A stretch of DNA of 64,000 bases from Lojkania enalia. Taxonomy: Eukaryota > Ascomycota > Dothideomycetes > Pleosporales. Below the pieces are notes generated by a model. It saw only the letters and a list, made by a program, of their open reading frames with translations. It was not told where the DNA came from and did no database searches. The position numbers and the translations under genes were made by a program. Shown here piece by piece: positions 23,361 through 34,590 of this stretch. Where the stretch lies: the NCBI GenBank assembly GCA_010094045.1, contig ML986592.1, forward strand, positions 203,213 through 267,212, given 5' to 3'. Numbering within the stretch: the stretch's first letter is position 1; each line of letters begins with the position of its first letter.

Positions 23361-26300
23361 GTTTTTAAATCTACTACTCAACTCTTATATATTATCGTCT
23401 ACCAGGTAATCTATATTCTCTATACTATCCTCGTATACCTTAATCTATTTAGTTAGGGCTCTTAGGAGTCCTAGCTAATTCGGATACTTATTATAAAAAG
23501 CTTTTAGCTTATAAGGCGAATCTATAAAATTTAAGACTTTATACTAGACCGGGTTAGGATTATATCCTACCTATTTCACACGGTATTTGAGGGTCTTATA
23601 ATATAGCTTACTAGCCAGTATTTCCTCAACCTCCTACTCTTCTACCCCCTTAATAGTAATAGCGGGTAGTTTCGGAGCTTCTTACTCTAGTAGAGGGTTC
23701 TAGGGGTTTTTATACAGTAGGTTTAGTACGAAAACATTATATATTCTTAACTCTAGGGGTAGTTGTAGATAGTATAAGTTTCTAACCTATTCTAGTACTT
23801 TAAAAGGGCCCTCCTATTAATCGGATAGCTTTCGGCTCGGTTTCTAGACCATAAAGTTCTTAGTATTTAGGTAGACTATATTACTAATCTACTAATTAAT
23901 TAGTTACTAGTAACGGTTAATAATAGATTATATATAATCCTAAGTCTTCTTAATATTAGCCTTTACAGTTTCCTAGACTATATATATACAAGTTACTAGA
24001 GCTAAGGCGTCCTTACGATTTAATTTATCTGTTGTAGTAATAGGATTAATAGAATATTTCTAATCCTAACTCTAATAGAGTTTAAATCTATATAGGATCT
24101 GATATAGGGATATTCTAATAGTTATATAGAGTAGAGTTACTTATACTTAGTTGATTATAGGTAATAGAGAACTCTAGTTATTTTAGTAGAAGGATACAAA
24201 AGGGCGCAGTCTCTAATTAATATACTTATTTATAATCTCTATCTATCTATCAGTCTCTTTATAATAAGCAGTAGATAGTTTAATCTTTATACCTAAGATA
24301 TAGTAGAATTCGGACTAGAAACTAGATATAAACTAAAATCTTTAGTCTAAAATAATAGTTTTAAGCGTATAGCTAAAGCGGTATACCTATTAAATAAATA
24401 ATTCGGCTATTCCCCTTACGTTAATTATACGATAGTAGGGGATAGATACTACTTATTTAGACAGGCGATTAATTACTACTATAATTTAATTGTATCCGGA
24501 CTTATCTATAGAGAAATTCTTAAAGTTAATATATAGGTACTATATTAGTTAATTTAGTATAGGAAGTAGGTAGATAAAACCTGGGGTTCGGGTTTATATT
24601 AGATAAACTTTATAATATAGGATGTAATTCCGTATATATTATTTGTAAGTAGCCTCTATACTCTTCTAATAGTACTTTTAAGATAGTAACTAATAGGTTT
24701 TAGTAGCGCTTAGGTGTGTAGAGGATACTTAGTTATAAGCCTCTTATATAAGTCGCATATAAAGGCCTAAATCTAATAGAATATATAAATAATTATTATA
24801 AAGGAGTAGTCTATTCTCTATCTAATACTTATAGGGTAAAAGTATACGTTCCTATATAAAGGAGGCTCGGTTTTCCTATAGTAATACGTCGATCAACTCC
24901 AGAGAATCTAGTAATATAACCTACTCCTAGCCTTTAATAACGTTTAGTATAGCCGCTTAAATTATTATTTAGGTAATATAGGACTAAACTAATTCAGTAT
25001 TAATTCGGGGGTAAAGTTAATACGGTTTAAGTAGGACTTTTAACTAGTTGTTAGTTTAAGCCGCTTTTAAGTTTTCTATATCTTATTCGCGATAACTAAG
25101 AATGTCTACTCTAGTATTATTCTTACCTAGGGTATATTTAATTCGGAACTAATACTAAACTAATTCCTTAGTCTAATAAATTTAACAAGTATTAAGTACC
25201 TTTATAGTTATAAAATATTTAAGTAAACGATAATCGGTATATACTAGAGTCCTAATAGCTACTAAAGTAAGTTCTACCCTCTATTACTTAAACGTAGTAA
25301 TAATTGCGAATAGTTTCTTATTATAGATCTTCTAGTTTAATTCCGAACCAGATAGAACCTTATTATAGAATATTATAGAGTACTATTTTCTATCGAGATA
25401 TTTCTTTAATAGTACTCCTACAACTACTCTATTAGAGGTATTAGTTTCTATTTTTGTTTCTAACGTAGGGTTAAAGTAGTAGAAAGTAGGTATACTTAAT
25501 AGGGCTGACTTTAATTTCTTAAAGGTAATGTTACATTCTAAAGTCTATATAAAAGAGGTTATAGGGCTCTATAATACGATAATTAGCTTTATAATACGCG
25601 AGAATTCCGGTATAAACTGTTAGTAGAATCTAGTAAAACCTAAGAAGGATTTTACACCTATTATAGTAGTAGATAACTGCTAGTTACGTAGTACTTCTAC
25701 CTTCTCTAGATTAACCTTAAGACCTTTATTTAAGAGAATATAGCTAAGGTATTTAGTTCGGGTAATATAGAATTCGCTCTTTTTAATATTAACTTATAAC
25801 CCTACTTAATATAATCTCTTAAGAACTTTCTTAACGTAGATAGCGTATATTACCTTATCTTTAAAGTAGATAAAGATATTATCTAGGTAAGCGATATAGA
25901 AGTTATCTAGGTAGTTAATTAGTATATTATTTATATAGTACTAGTAAGTTACTAGACTATTATATAATCTAAAAGGTAGAACTTTATATTTATAGGTTCT
26001 GTATCGAGTCCGAAAGGTAGTATATTCTTTAGAATTAGGGTCTATTCTAATCTTATTAAAGGCTGTACGAATATTAAACTTAGTAAAAATTACTACCTTA
26101 GTAGGCCTAAATAAGAGTTTATCTATATACGGTATTAGATACACGTCTTTATAGGTAAGAGTATTAAGTTTATAATAATCTATATAGATATATAGGTTGC
26201 TATTAAGTTTATAGATGTAAAGGATTAGAGATATAAAAGAGCTCTAACTCTATTTAATATACCTATACTATAGATTATCTATAATATACTTTTTAGTTAC

Positions 26301-28600
26301 TTTTAGCTTCTTAATATTCTACTTATATAATAGGCTGTAACTATTAGGGAGGAGTTCTATAAAGACAATTTTATAATTATAAGAGTAGTATTCTAGTAAT
26401 TAATAAGCCGCAGTTTTACTAAATATATTCTAATATCTATAGTATTTAGATAGTAATTAAAGATTTACTAGTACTTCGTTTTCAGCCTTGTCTTCCAGCT
26501 CTAGGGCTTATTTATCTTTAATCAGCCGCTCGATTTTATATAGAAACGTAGAGAAAAACTCGTTCTCTTTTCTCTTTATATTAAAGTAGAAAATATTAGC
26601 TAAGATAAGAGTAATAATAGGAGAATAGACTTTCTTCGGATCGGGTTTAGACTTTATTATATACGGGTATATAAAAGCTCTAAGCTTATTTAGACTATAG
26701 GCTATAAGAAACTAATATAATTTTAGTAGTCTTAGTAGACTCTTAATATAATAGATAGTCGGACTGCGGGACTACTAATACTAGTTCTTTTCCTATAGAG
26801 TATCGCGTTGCTAGATATCTAACTCTACCTCCTTATTATGTACTAGCTAAGTTAATTATATAAGAAGAGGAGGTAAAGAATTATAAGTAGTAGGATACTT
26901 AGAGGGCTATATAATCCGATTTTTATCCGTATCTAGCTGGAGTTGAAAATAATATAACTATTTAATACTAATAATATAATCCTAAATACCTAAATCTATA
27001 ATAATAAATAGGTAGTTTTAGATAGTTCTCCTATTAATTTACAGGTATAAGTAGATATACTAATTAACTAGGGTTTAAATTCGGTCCTGAAAACCTTTAA
27101 TAGTAATTTTAAAAGGTAAGCGCTATACTAATATATATAGGGCTTAGAAGAGTAATCTAGCTACTATAAAATTAAGGAACAGAAAGCCTTAGACGCTAGT
27201 ATTAACAAGGGTATTTAGTTATACACTAACGCCTTTTAAATATAGAATAGTAGAGATTTAGAAGTACTTTCCTCTAAATAAATACAATAAATTAATATTT
27301 AATAAGTTGTATTTACTTAAGCTTAAAATAGAGAGTTTTCTTAAGTATCTCTATTTCCTACCTAAGAACTATCTAGATAGTATTTACTTACGTCTAGAAA
27401 CTCTTCTTCCTTAATCTTCTCTTATTTAACCTCTATCTCTTATACTTTAAGAACTATATATTTATTTATAAAGTATCCTAGTTTACTATAATTATAGTAA
27501 TTACCTAGGATTATATACTTTTCAGATATAAGAGTCTTACTAGGTAGTTAAGAAGCGATTATAATAGAATAAGGTATTAATACTAGAGTAGATTAGGGTA
27601 GTATTAGATTATAGATTACCTTAGATAAACTCTTAAAAACCTTCTAGTACTAATCCGAATTTGTTTTAGCTATAACTTATAGGCTAATAGTTTATTCTAG
27701 GTTAGAAACGCTCCTCCTTTCTATATTATAGGCTGTTAAGTAGATAACTATAGTGTTAAAGGAGCTTTTCTATATAAGTTTAAAGCTAAGGTTTAGTATC
27801 CTTAAGTTAGAGAGAATCTTATCCTATAGGTAGAAGAACTACTTAGATTAGGATATGGATCCCCTAATAACTATACTAATAAAGCAAGCTTTAAAAGTTA
27901 GGAACGCTTCTCTCTTATTTATTCTTAGGACCTAAAACGCCTGTTACACCTCTATCTCTTTATTATCTATAATAAAATACAATTATAGAAGTAAAATTAT
28001 TTCTTTAGCATTCTTAAACTAATATTAGTCTAATTTAGCTAGGTATTTTAGCTCTAGATACCCTTTTACAGTACTAGAGGTATATCTCTATACTAATACT
28101 ATATATATATATTCTATCGGATAGTAATCTATATTAATCTTAAGTTAGTTTAGGATTAAGGCTCGCTATTATTTAAATATAGATTTACTACTATCTATAA
28201 AACTTTCGATCTTAAGCGTATATTTAGTAAGGTAGGTTTAAGGGGGTTTAGGGGTAGCTAAGAGATTTCTTACTAGGAGAGTTATAAAAGTTTCTTAGCG
28301 TATTATTAGTTCTAATTCGGTAGTTTATAGAGGTTAATTAGAACTAACAGTTCTCTATTATATTAAGCGTACGATCTCCTCTTATAAAATTATAATTTAT
28401 TTCTTAAGAGTTAGTTTACTCTAATTTCCCTCCAAATTAGATAGGTTCTTTATTATAAGCCCTATAGAGAGGGGTCTGCCTATTACAGGGCCCCCTATAA
28501 GAAGTAACAGTTATTCTATACGCGTAGACGGAAGCTTACTCTTACTATAACTTATACGTGTATCGGTTCTAGTATAGGAATTAGAAGGTAAATTATAATT
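23361..28600 (-). mobile_element. Ty3/gypsy chromovirus 1 (minus strand), RIP-mutated
   Basis: On the minus strand, through stops, the order is 5'-(probable gag, about 27.3-28.6 kb)-RT-integrase-chromodomain-3'. The RT piece at 26144-25941 is open and reads KFNIRTAFNKIRIDPNSKEY and PFRLYNSLVTY (normally KLDLR.A...IRI......TAF and PFGL.NAPATF). The integrase end near 24300-24000 reads LSTAYYKETDR and NRKDALALVTCI (normally LSTAYHPETDGQTE). The chromodomain near 23620-23500 reads EEILASKLYYKTLKYRVK then VGYNPNPV. Boundaries are approximate, and LTRs for this copy were not located. It is inactive. Confidence 0.8.
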
Positions 28601-28912
28601 AGATATCAGCGGTTACCTCTAATTCTAATAGGTTATTAGTAGTTTCTAAGTTTCTACCTAGGTGTACTCTACGCAGCTTTTCTAAAAGCAATCCTAATTA
28701 TAAAGGATAGGAAGTTCTAAACCTAAAGGCTTTAGTTAATAGAAGGTTTTTAAGATTCTATCTAAGTAACTAAATAATTTAATATAATAGTATATAAGTA
28801 TTATAATCTAAACTAAATTAGATATATTTTAGACTTAGATATATTTAAATAAATAATTAATACGATATTATTAAAGAGGCTATTACTAGTAGTATTAAGT
28901 TTTTCTATATAA

Positions 28913-29191
28913 TATAATAGTATAGATAAGATATTAGGTCTAAATATAGTACGAATCTACTTAAAGGTATATAGAAGTATATAGGAGATTAGGGACCTAG
29001 AAATTCTATTAACACCTATAGGCCTTGTACAAAATGATATAGAAGAACTACTAAGCTACTTATAAGGGAGTATACAACTATATACGGAAGGGAAAAGGGG
29101 TAGAACTAGAGGTAGGATAAGATAAGCGAAAAGCTTTAGGATAAGGTTGTATATAAAGCTTTTCGTAGAACGATTTCTTTACATTGTTATA
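28913..29191. mobile_element. RIP-mutated LTR, same family as the LTR at the right edge of the window
   Basis: The 279-bp segment begins TATAATAGTA and ends GTTATA, the mutated forms of TGTAACGGCG and GTTACA. Its first 129 bases align with 63872-64000 without gaps apart from transitions; CACCTATAGGCCTTGTAC is identical in both. Orientation cannot be fixed from the ends, which are inverted copies of each other. No matching partner LTR was seen nearby, so it may be solo. Confidence 0.75.
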
Positions 29192-30327
29192 GTTACTTGC
29201 GATTATCTAATATTTTAAGTAATAGAGGCCCGAATTAAAAGGTATAGTATTTCTTATAAAGGTATTAAGTAATTATAAGAACTTATAGTACTTTATAATA
29301 ATAAAGTAGCTAAGCTACTAATAGGCCTATTAGTTAGAATATCTGTTAAAGTTTAACTTTAGTATTATATACTAACTTAGAAAACTTAGAGAGAAGTTTA
29401 ATACCTTAACTCGAAGGTTATAAAACGAGCCTATATAAGAAAAGGCCTGTAGAAGTTGCTAATAGATATTACTTCGTTCTAAACTATTCTAATAGATAGA
29501 AGTAGACTAATTAATTATAAAGATTATTAACGAAGAATACTCGAATAATAATCTAATCTAAAATACCCTAAAGCTATTAAGAAAAGAAATCCGTTAATCT
29601 AAACTTCTAACTCTAGCTAACTATAAAGAGTATAATAACCAACTATACTACTAAGATTAACTTATAATACTAGACTATGATAAGCTAAAGCTTAAGCTGT
29701 TATAAGCCGTCTATAACTTACTATCTAGCAGATACTCTAGTTAAAGAAAGACTTTAGAACTATTCTAGCGCGAGTACTATTAGTTAAAGATATTTAACTT
29801 AGTATAATAATATATAGGCTATTATTATATATACTAAAGAAGTAAGGCTTTTAGAGAGAAGTACTATAGATTACTAAAACCGTTACCTATACCTAAATAA
29901 AGGTTTTAAGATATTTCTATAGATTTTATAACTAATCTACTAGAATTAGAAGGTTATATAAATATTATAGTAGTAGTTAATAGGCTTAGTAAGTATAGAT
30001 ACCTAATACTATACGCAAGAATCGAAGCTTCTAATATTATCTAACTGTTCTATTACTATATATAAGTTTACTATAGACAATTATATACTATTATATCCGA
30101 CTATAGAATATAGTTTATTTCTATCTTCTATTAAAAGCTCTATAAACAGCTATAAATTAATATATATATATTAACCAGCTTCTATTTAAAGACTAATAGT
30201 TAGATAGAAAATACTAATATAGTAATAGAATAAGTTCTCTAAGCCTATACTAGCTATAAATAAGATAACTAGGTTAAATAGCTACTAATAGTATAGTTTA
30301 AAGCGAATAATATAGTATTATTACAAG

Positions 30328-30526
30328 AGGCTACGAGCAGGGACGATAAGGCTTATCTAACGCTTGGTATAGTATGCTACGTACAGATCTCAGGTGTTGT
30401 ATAAGAGGATAGCTAAGGAGTAAGCTGAACGCGAGGTAAGTAGGAAGATAAGGGGGAAGAAGAAGGTACGTATATAGAAGCGAGCGCGCTACGTATAGGT
30501 GTTAGGGGGAACGTGAGGATACTGTA
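30328..30526 (+). mobile_element. 199-bp unmutated insertion in the chromovirus 2 integrase
   Basis: This CpG-containing, comparatively GC-rich piece is flanked by the direct repeat ACAAG (30323-30327 and 30527-30531). Removing it with one ACAAG joins the integrase frame exactly (NNIVLLQ then VSKLIKVSLFLAYF). One frame encodes a Lys/Arg-rich peptide (SRKIRGKKKVRI) with a few stops, perhaps the tail of a transposase. Ends are not TG...CA. Family unknown. Confidence 0.65.
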
Positions 30527-31609
30527 ACAAGTATCTAAATTAATAAAAGTCTCCCTATTTCTAGCCTATTTTAGCTAGCACCTTTAAATAAGCTTTAAGC
30601 CGCCTATAAGAATTTATTAACTATTAAAATAGTCCCTAATAGTCTAAGAAGCTAATAGACTAGTTAATAAGATAAAGAATATTATAGAGTATATTAGAGA
30701 AGAACTTACCTAGATATAAGTATTCTAATAAGAGTATACTAACCGTAAACGCGTACTAGCCCCTAACTACTAAGTTAGTAATCTAGTCTAGCTAAACGCT
30801 AAGAATATATATATATAAAGACTGTTGAAAAAGTTTAACTAGAAGAATATAGGCCCCTATAAAGTTATCGCGAAGGTATTCTTATATATTTATAGATTAA
30901 AGCTACCTAAATCGGCTAAAATATATCCTATATTCTATATATTACTATTATAGCTAGTATCTAAATTATCTAACTACTTATCTAGTTAATAAGTATATAA
31001 CCCTAAACCTATTAAGATTAATAGAAAATTAGAATACCTTATTAAGTAAATAGAAGACTTCTACTATAACTAATAGAGACGCCGGCACGAATACCTAGTT
31101 AAGTAGACTAGCTATTATAATCTAGAATAGTACCCGGCTAGTAACTTTACTAAGATAACTACTATAGAAAATTACTACGCTAGAAACTTAAATAAATAAA
31201 ATCTAAATATAATATTATATTTAGATTCTTAATTAGATACTAGAATCTAATCTAATATAGTACTACTATATAAACCGACCTAATCTCTAGTATAGTACTA
31301 CTATATAAACCGAACCAACCTAATCCTTAATATAGTACTACTATTAACTACTAGTTGCGCCGATATATATACAATCTAACCTAATCCCTAGTATAATACT
31401 ATTATTAACTACTAGTCGCGCTAATATATATATAACCTAATCTAATCTCTAGTATAATATTACTATATAATAATAACTAATTATACTAATATATCTATAA
31501 CTTTAACTAACGCTAGTATTAATAACTACTACTTAATTATAAATAACCCGAATATAATATAAAGATCTAACTTGTAGGGGCTTATAACTAAAAGGAGGAT
31601 ACTATTATA

Positions 31610-31912
31610 GTAATACTATAATACCTCTACACCTATACTACCCTTACTATAATACCCGAACTAGCTGCTAGTAATAGCTGTTAGCTACTAGCTAGAATAT
31701 AACTAACTTATCGTAACTACGATAGAAGAAGGTTTTACTAATCTAGCTAGCCTATATAGTAGTACAGACCTAACTTCTATAAAAACCTATATAATATAGA
31801 TATTTCTATTCTTTACGCAATATTTTAATATTTATATATAGTATATAGTAATAGAGTTAACTATCTAAAGTGCGATTAACCAACTATATATAAACGTCTG
31901 TAATAGTTATAT
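31610..31912 (+). mobile_element. 3' LTR of chromovirus 2
   Basis: About 303 bp, from a mutated TGTTATAG start (here TATTATAG) to a mutated CTGTAACA end (here CTGTAATA). It is an inverted copy of 32464-32766: both contain GTGCGATTAACCAACTA and TAATAGCTGTTAGCT. It follows the chromodomain by about 450 bp, as expected for a 3' LTR. Confidence 0.75.
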
Positions 31913-32430
31913 ATAATAATAATATCTATAACTTTAATAAGATAGGCTTTTAAATAGGTATTATTAATATTATAAAAGTTATTATAGGTTTAGAATATTA
32001 TATAAGATTTACTTTTATATAGCTAGATAATTATAAGTAGGTTATAATTATCTAGAATATCTATACTACTATATATATCTCTCTACTATTTATTATTTAT
32101 AAAGAATATATCTATATTTTTATATAGTATAAAGAAGTAGGTATATTATATAATTGAAAAATTTTAGTCTCTAAGAACAGCTAGATAAATAATATATTTA
32201 GTCTTAAGTAGTTAAAGTACTTTAATAAGTATATAAAGATATATTAGGTAGAATTATATAGGCTACTTATTTTAAACAGCTATAAAAGCTACTTTAACTA
32301 GAAATTTAAAGATTACTACTTTATACGAAAAATTCTAATACTTTATATACCTTCTTATTTATTATATATACTTTAGCCTCTTAATATAGTTTTCTTTTTA
32401 CTATTAAAGCTAAAGTACTTAATATATTTT

Positions 32431-33350
32431 ATAAGTAAGTTATCTACCTAAGTAAGTTACTTATATTATAGACGCTTATATGTAGTTGGTTAATCGCACT
32501 TTAAGTAGTTAACTCTATTACTATATACTACGTATAAATATTAAAATGTTATATAAAGAATAGAAATATCTATATTATATAGGTTTTTATAGAGGCTAGG
32601 TCTATACTACTATACAGGCTAGCCAGGTTGGTAAAACCTTCCTCTATTATAGTTATAATAAATCGGTTATATTCTAGCTAGCAGCTAACAGCTATTACTA
32701 GCAGCTGGTTTAAGTATTATAGTAAGAGTAGTATAGGTGTAGAGGTGTCGTGGTATTACTATAACAGCCTACTTTTACCAAGAAGTTATACCCTACCTAC
32801 TTATAACGCGATGTAGTAACTACCTCAACCTTAATTAATCTATTAAGAAGGTTAGATATTACTAGCTATCTTAGCTATTAATTAAGATTAAATTTAGAGC
32901 GTATAAAGAACTATAACTACTTATAGTATCTCCTAAATAATACTTAGAAACTAATATACTAGTAAACCTTTATAATATAATTATAAGCCCAATTTAAAGA
33001 AGTTTACGAAGCTAGAAGAATCAACTATAATATAGTATATACTAGACCTATTATCTCGTAAATACCCTCCTATAATCGATAGTATATAAGATATAGCTAA
33101 CTATTTACTTAGAACTCGCTCTATAGATTAGATTAGTAAAAACTAGCTAATAATCTTTATTAATCGTATTCCTAAACTTAAAATATACTTCTATTAAAAA
33201 TACAACTATTAAAGAGCTCTCTATAAAGATCCTAAAGTTATTAGTAGTTAGTTTAACCTAATACGTAATACTAAAGTAAAGTATAGTATTACTAATAATA
33301 ATATCTATAATTTTAATAAGACGGGCTTCTAGATAAGTATTATATCTACT
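32431..33350 (+). mobile_element. pogo-like transposon C, copy 2, RIP-mutated and 3'-truncated
   Basis: The terminal-repeat word appears as AAGTAAGTTATCTAC at 32433 and again at 32450 (from AAGCGAGTCGCCCAC), is split by the solo LTR, and resumes at 32767. From there to about 33320 the sequence follows copy 1 (17975-18356, then 21270-21400) without gaps, with differences that are C-to-T or G-to-A. It ends past the DDE start (NNIYNFNKTGF), so it is truncated. Confidence 0.8.
32464..32766 (-). mobile_element. solo LTR of the chromovirus 2 family, inserted in a pogo terminal repeat
   Basis: Reverse complement of the 31610-31912 LTR, better preserved at one end (TGTTATAGTAATACC). It is flanked by ACTTA on the left and GCCTA on the right, a 5-bp target duplication whose left copy shows one G-to-A and one C-to-T change. 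It splits the second 17-bp unit of the left terminal repeat of element C, copy 2. No internal region is attached. Confidence 0.75.
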
Positions 33351-33526
33351 AGTAAGGTATACGATGATATAGGAACTGTAGTAGGACTAGGTATAATACG
33401 TAAACCTATTAGGTAGATAGATCTACTTCTCTTAAGTCGAATATAAGTACTTAGTATATTCTTCAGATAATTCTAATGATAGTTTAGACGGTTGAAGTTG
33501 GTAGGTTTGGAATGCTAAGAAATTTT

Positions 33527-33560
33527 GGCTTACTCGATGGGGTGGCTCACTTGATGGTGC
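33527..33560 (-). repeat. right-end terminal repeat of another pogo-like element
   Basis: Contains GCTTACTCGATGG at 33528 and GCTCACTTGATGG at 33545, again 17 bp apart, oriented as a right end. It is not RIP-mutated and marks the border between the AT-rich block and ordinary sequence. Confidence 0.6.
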
Positions 33561-34224
33561 TTTGCGTTATTAAGATAAATTAATAAATAAGATCTCATCT
33601 ATTACTGGAATTCACCCTCGCTCCTTCCTCTTTTCTTCTAGCCTTTTCATATATTATTCTTCTCTCTCTGCCTAGGGTACTATCTTAAGATCTGCTAACA
33701 CATTCTCCACACTAAGTTGGCGGGATTCCACCGCGTCTGTCAAGGTTTCGCTGCAAATCGGTTCTGATAGAGCTGGGTTACTAAGCCAATCAATAAGATT
33801 CACTCTATGAGGCCGTCTACCAATGTAATTATGTACAGAGCAAGATACCAGACGTTGCATGAAGAGAGAAGGTTTAGAACACGTAGAGGGCAAAGTTTGA
33901 TTAAAGGGGGTAGGCCTAAGCGACGGCGCGGGGCTGATGCGAGGTCAGTACGACGTAGGTCCGAGCTACTGCGCGAGACTAGCGCGTAGTCATGTTATCT
34001 ATTAGGGTGAAAAAGGGTCTATTATTCTGTGTCTGTATCCGTGTATATGTGTGTGTTGATGCAAGTTCAAAGAACCTGCCTTTTAATGTGCAGTCCTAAC
34101 TTCCCATAGCTTTACAAGCAGTCGCTCTCACCTGCACGTCTACCAGACGTCTCCTTCCATAACCGTGACATTATCTTAATCTAAGAGCATCTATCTTAGT
34201 CTAAGACTGGCTCGTAGTAAGGTG

Positions 34225-34269
34225 AGCTATGGGGGTTTCCAGGAAGGCTTCCTAAGAACCCCCATAGCT
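34225..34269. repeat. 45-bp double palindrome
   Basis: Outer arms AGCTATGGGGGTT and AACCCCCATAGCT are perfect reverse complements. Inside is a second perfect palindrome, AGGAAG-G-CTTCCT, with three unpaired bases on each side. Transcribed, it would form a strong hairpin. No gene on either side explains it. Confidence 0.85.
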
Positions 34270-34492
34270 TAGTTATTCGCGATCCATATATGGGGGCCTG
34301 TGAGCTGTCTCCGTGACAGTGTCCAGCTCTCTTGTTATCTTCTTAAGACTTACCGTATTCGTCTCTTGCAAGGGGTGCGGTGGAATAGACCGCTTTAGGA
34401 GCAGCGAGAACAATGATGAATTCAATAAGGAGCTAGAAGGGCTCAGAATAATTCTAAATACTATCTCAGAGGTGGTCTTCAAGCTCTGCGCT

Positions 34493-34590
34493 CATCTCAG
34501 TTAGGAGCTGATGTGGCTGGAAAGTCTCCGAGTTCCAGCATCATTTCAGTTAGGAACTGAGGCGACCGAAGGGTCTTCGACCTACTATTA
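34493..34590. repeat. imperfect 49-bp direct repeat, two units
   Basis: CATCTCAGTTAGGAGCTGA at 34493 recurs as CATTTCAGTTAGGAACTGA at 34542, followed in both by a related GGCTGGAAAGTCTCCGA or GCGACCGAAGGGTCTTCGA stretch. No coding frame spans both units. Confidence 0.65.

Larger units (their letters stand above)
29195..31912 (+). mobile_element. Ty3/gypsy chromovirus 2 (plus strand), 3' half with LTR
   Basis: Reading through stops gives a zinc-binding and integrase core near 29830-30320 (CYICQRSKAFREKYY-like, LLKPLPIPKQRF, DISIDFITNLLELEGY, VVVNRLSKYRYL), the integrase tail, and a chromodomain near 31030-31150 (RRRHEYLVK, YPASNF). It ends in an LTR at 31610-31912. RT and gag are missing, because the sequence to the left is a different LTR and the opposite-strand element. 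The integrase is interrupted at 30328-30526 by a younger insertion. Confidence 0.8.
17938..33563. mobile_element. RIP-mutated nest of pogo-like DNA transposons and Ty3/gypsy chromoviruses
   Basis: About 15.6 kb of very AT-rich, TpA-dense, stop-riddled sequence with no intact gene. Both strands still translate, through stops, into pogo/Fot1-like transposases (HTH and DDE superfamily) and gypsy reverse transcriptase, integrase and chromodomain. Terminal repeats, LTRs and nested insertions can be followed; the main pieces are listed separately. Paired copies inside the block differ by C-to-T and G-to-A changes, mainly at CpA/TpG, which is the signature of repeat-induced point mutation. Residual GC varies between pieces, so insertions differ in age or in exposure to RIP. 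Confidence 0.95.

Noticed and set aside
28913..31912. LTR at 28913 as the 5' LTR of chromovirus 2
   Set aside because: Its sequence is unrelated to the 31610-31912 LTR that ends the element, so the two cannot be a pair.
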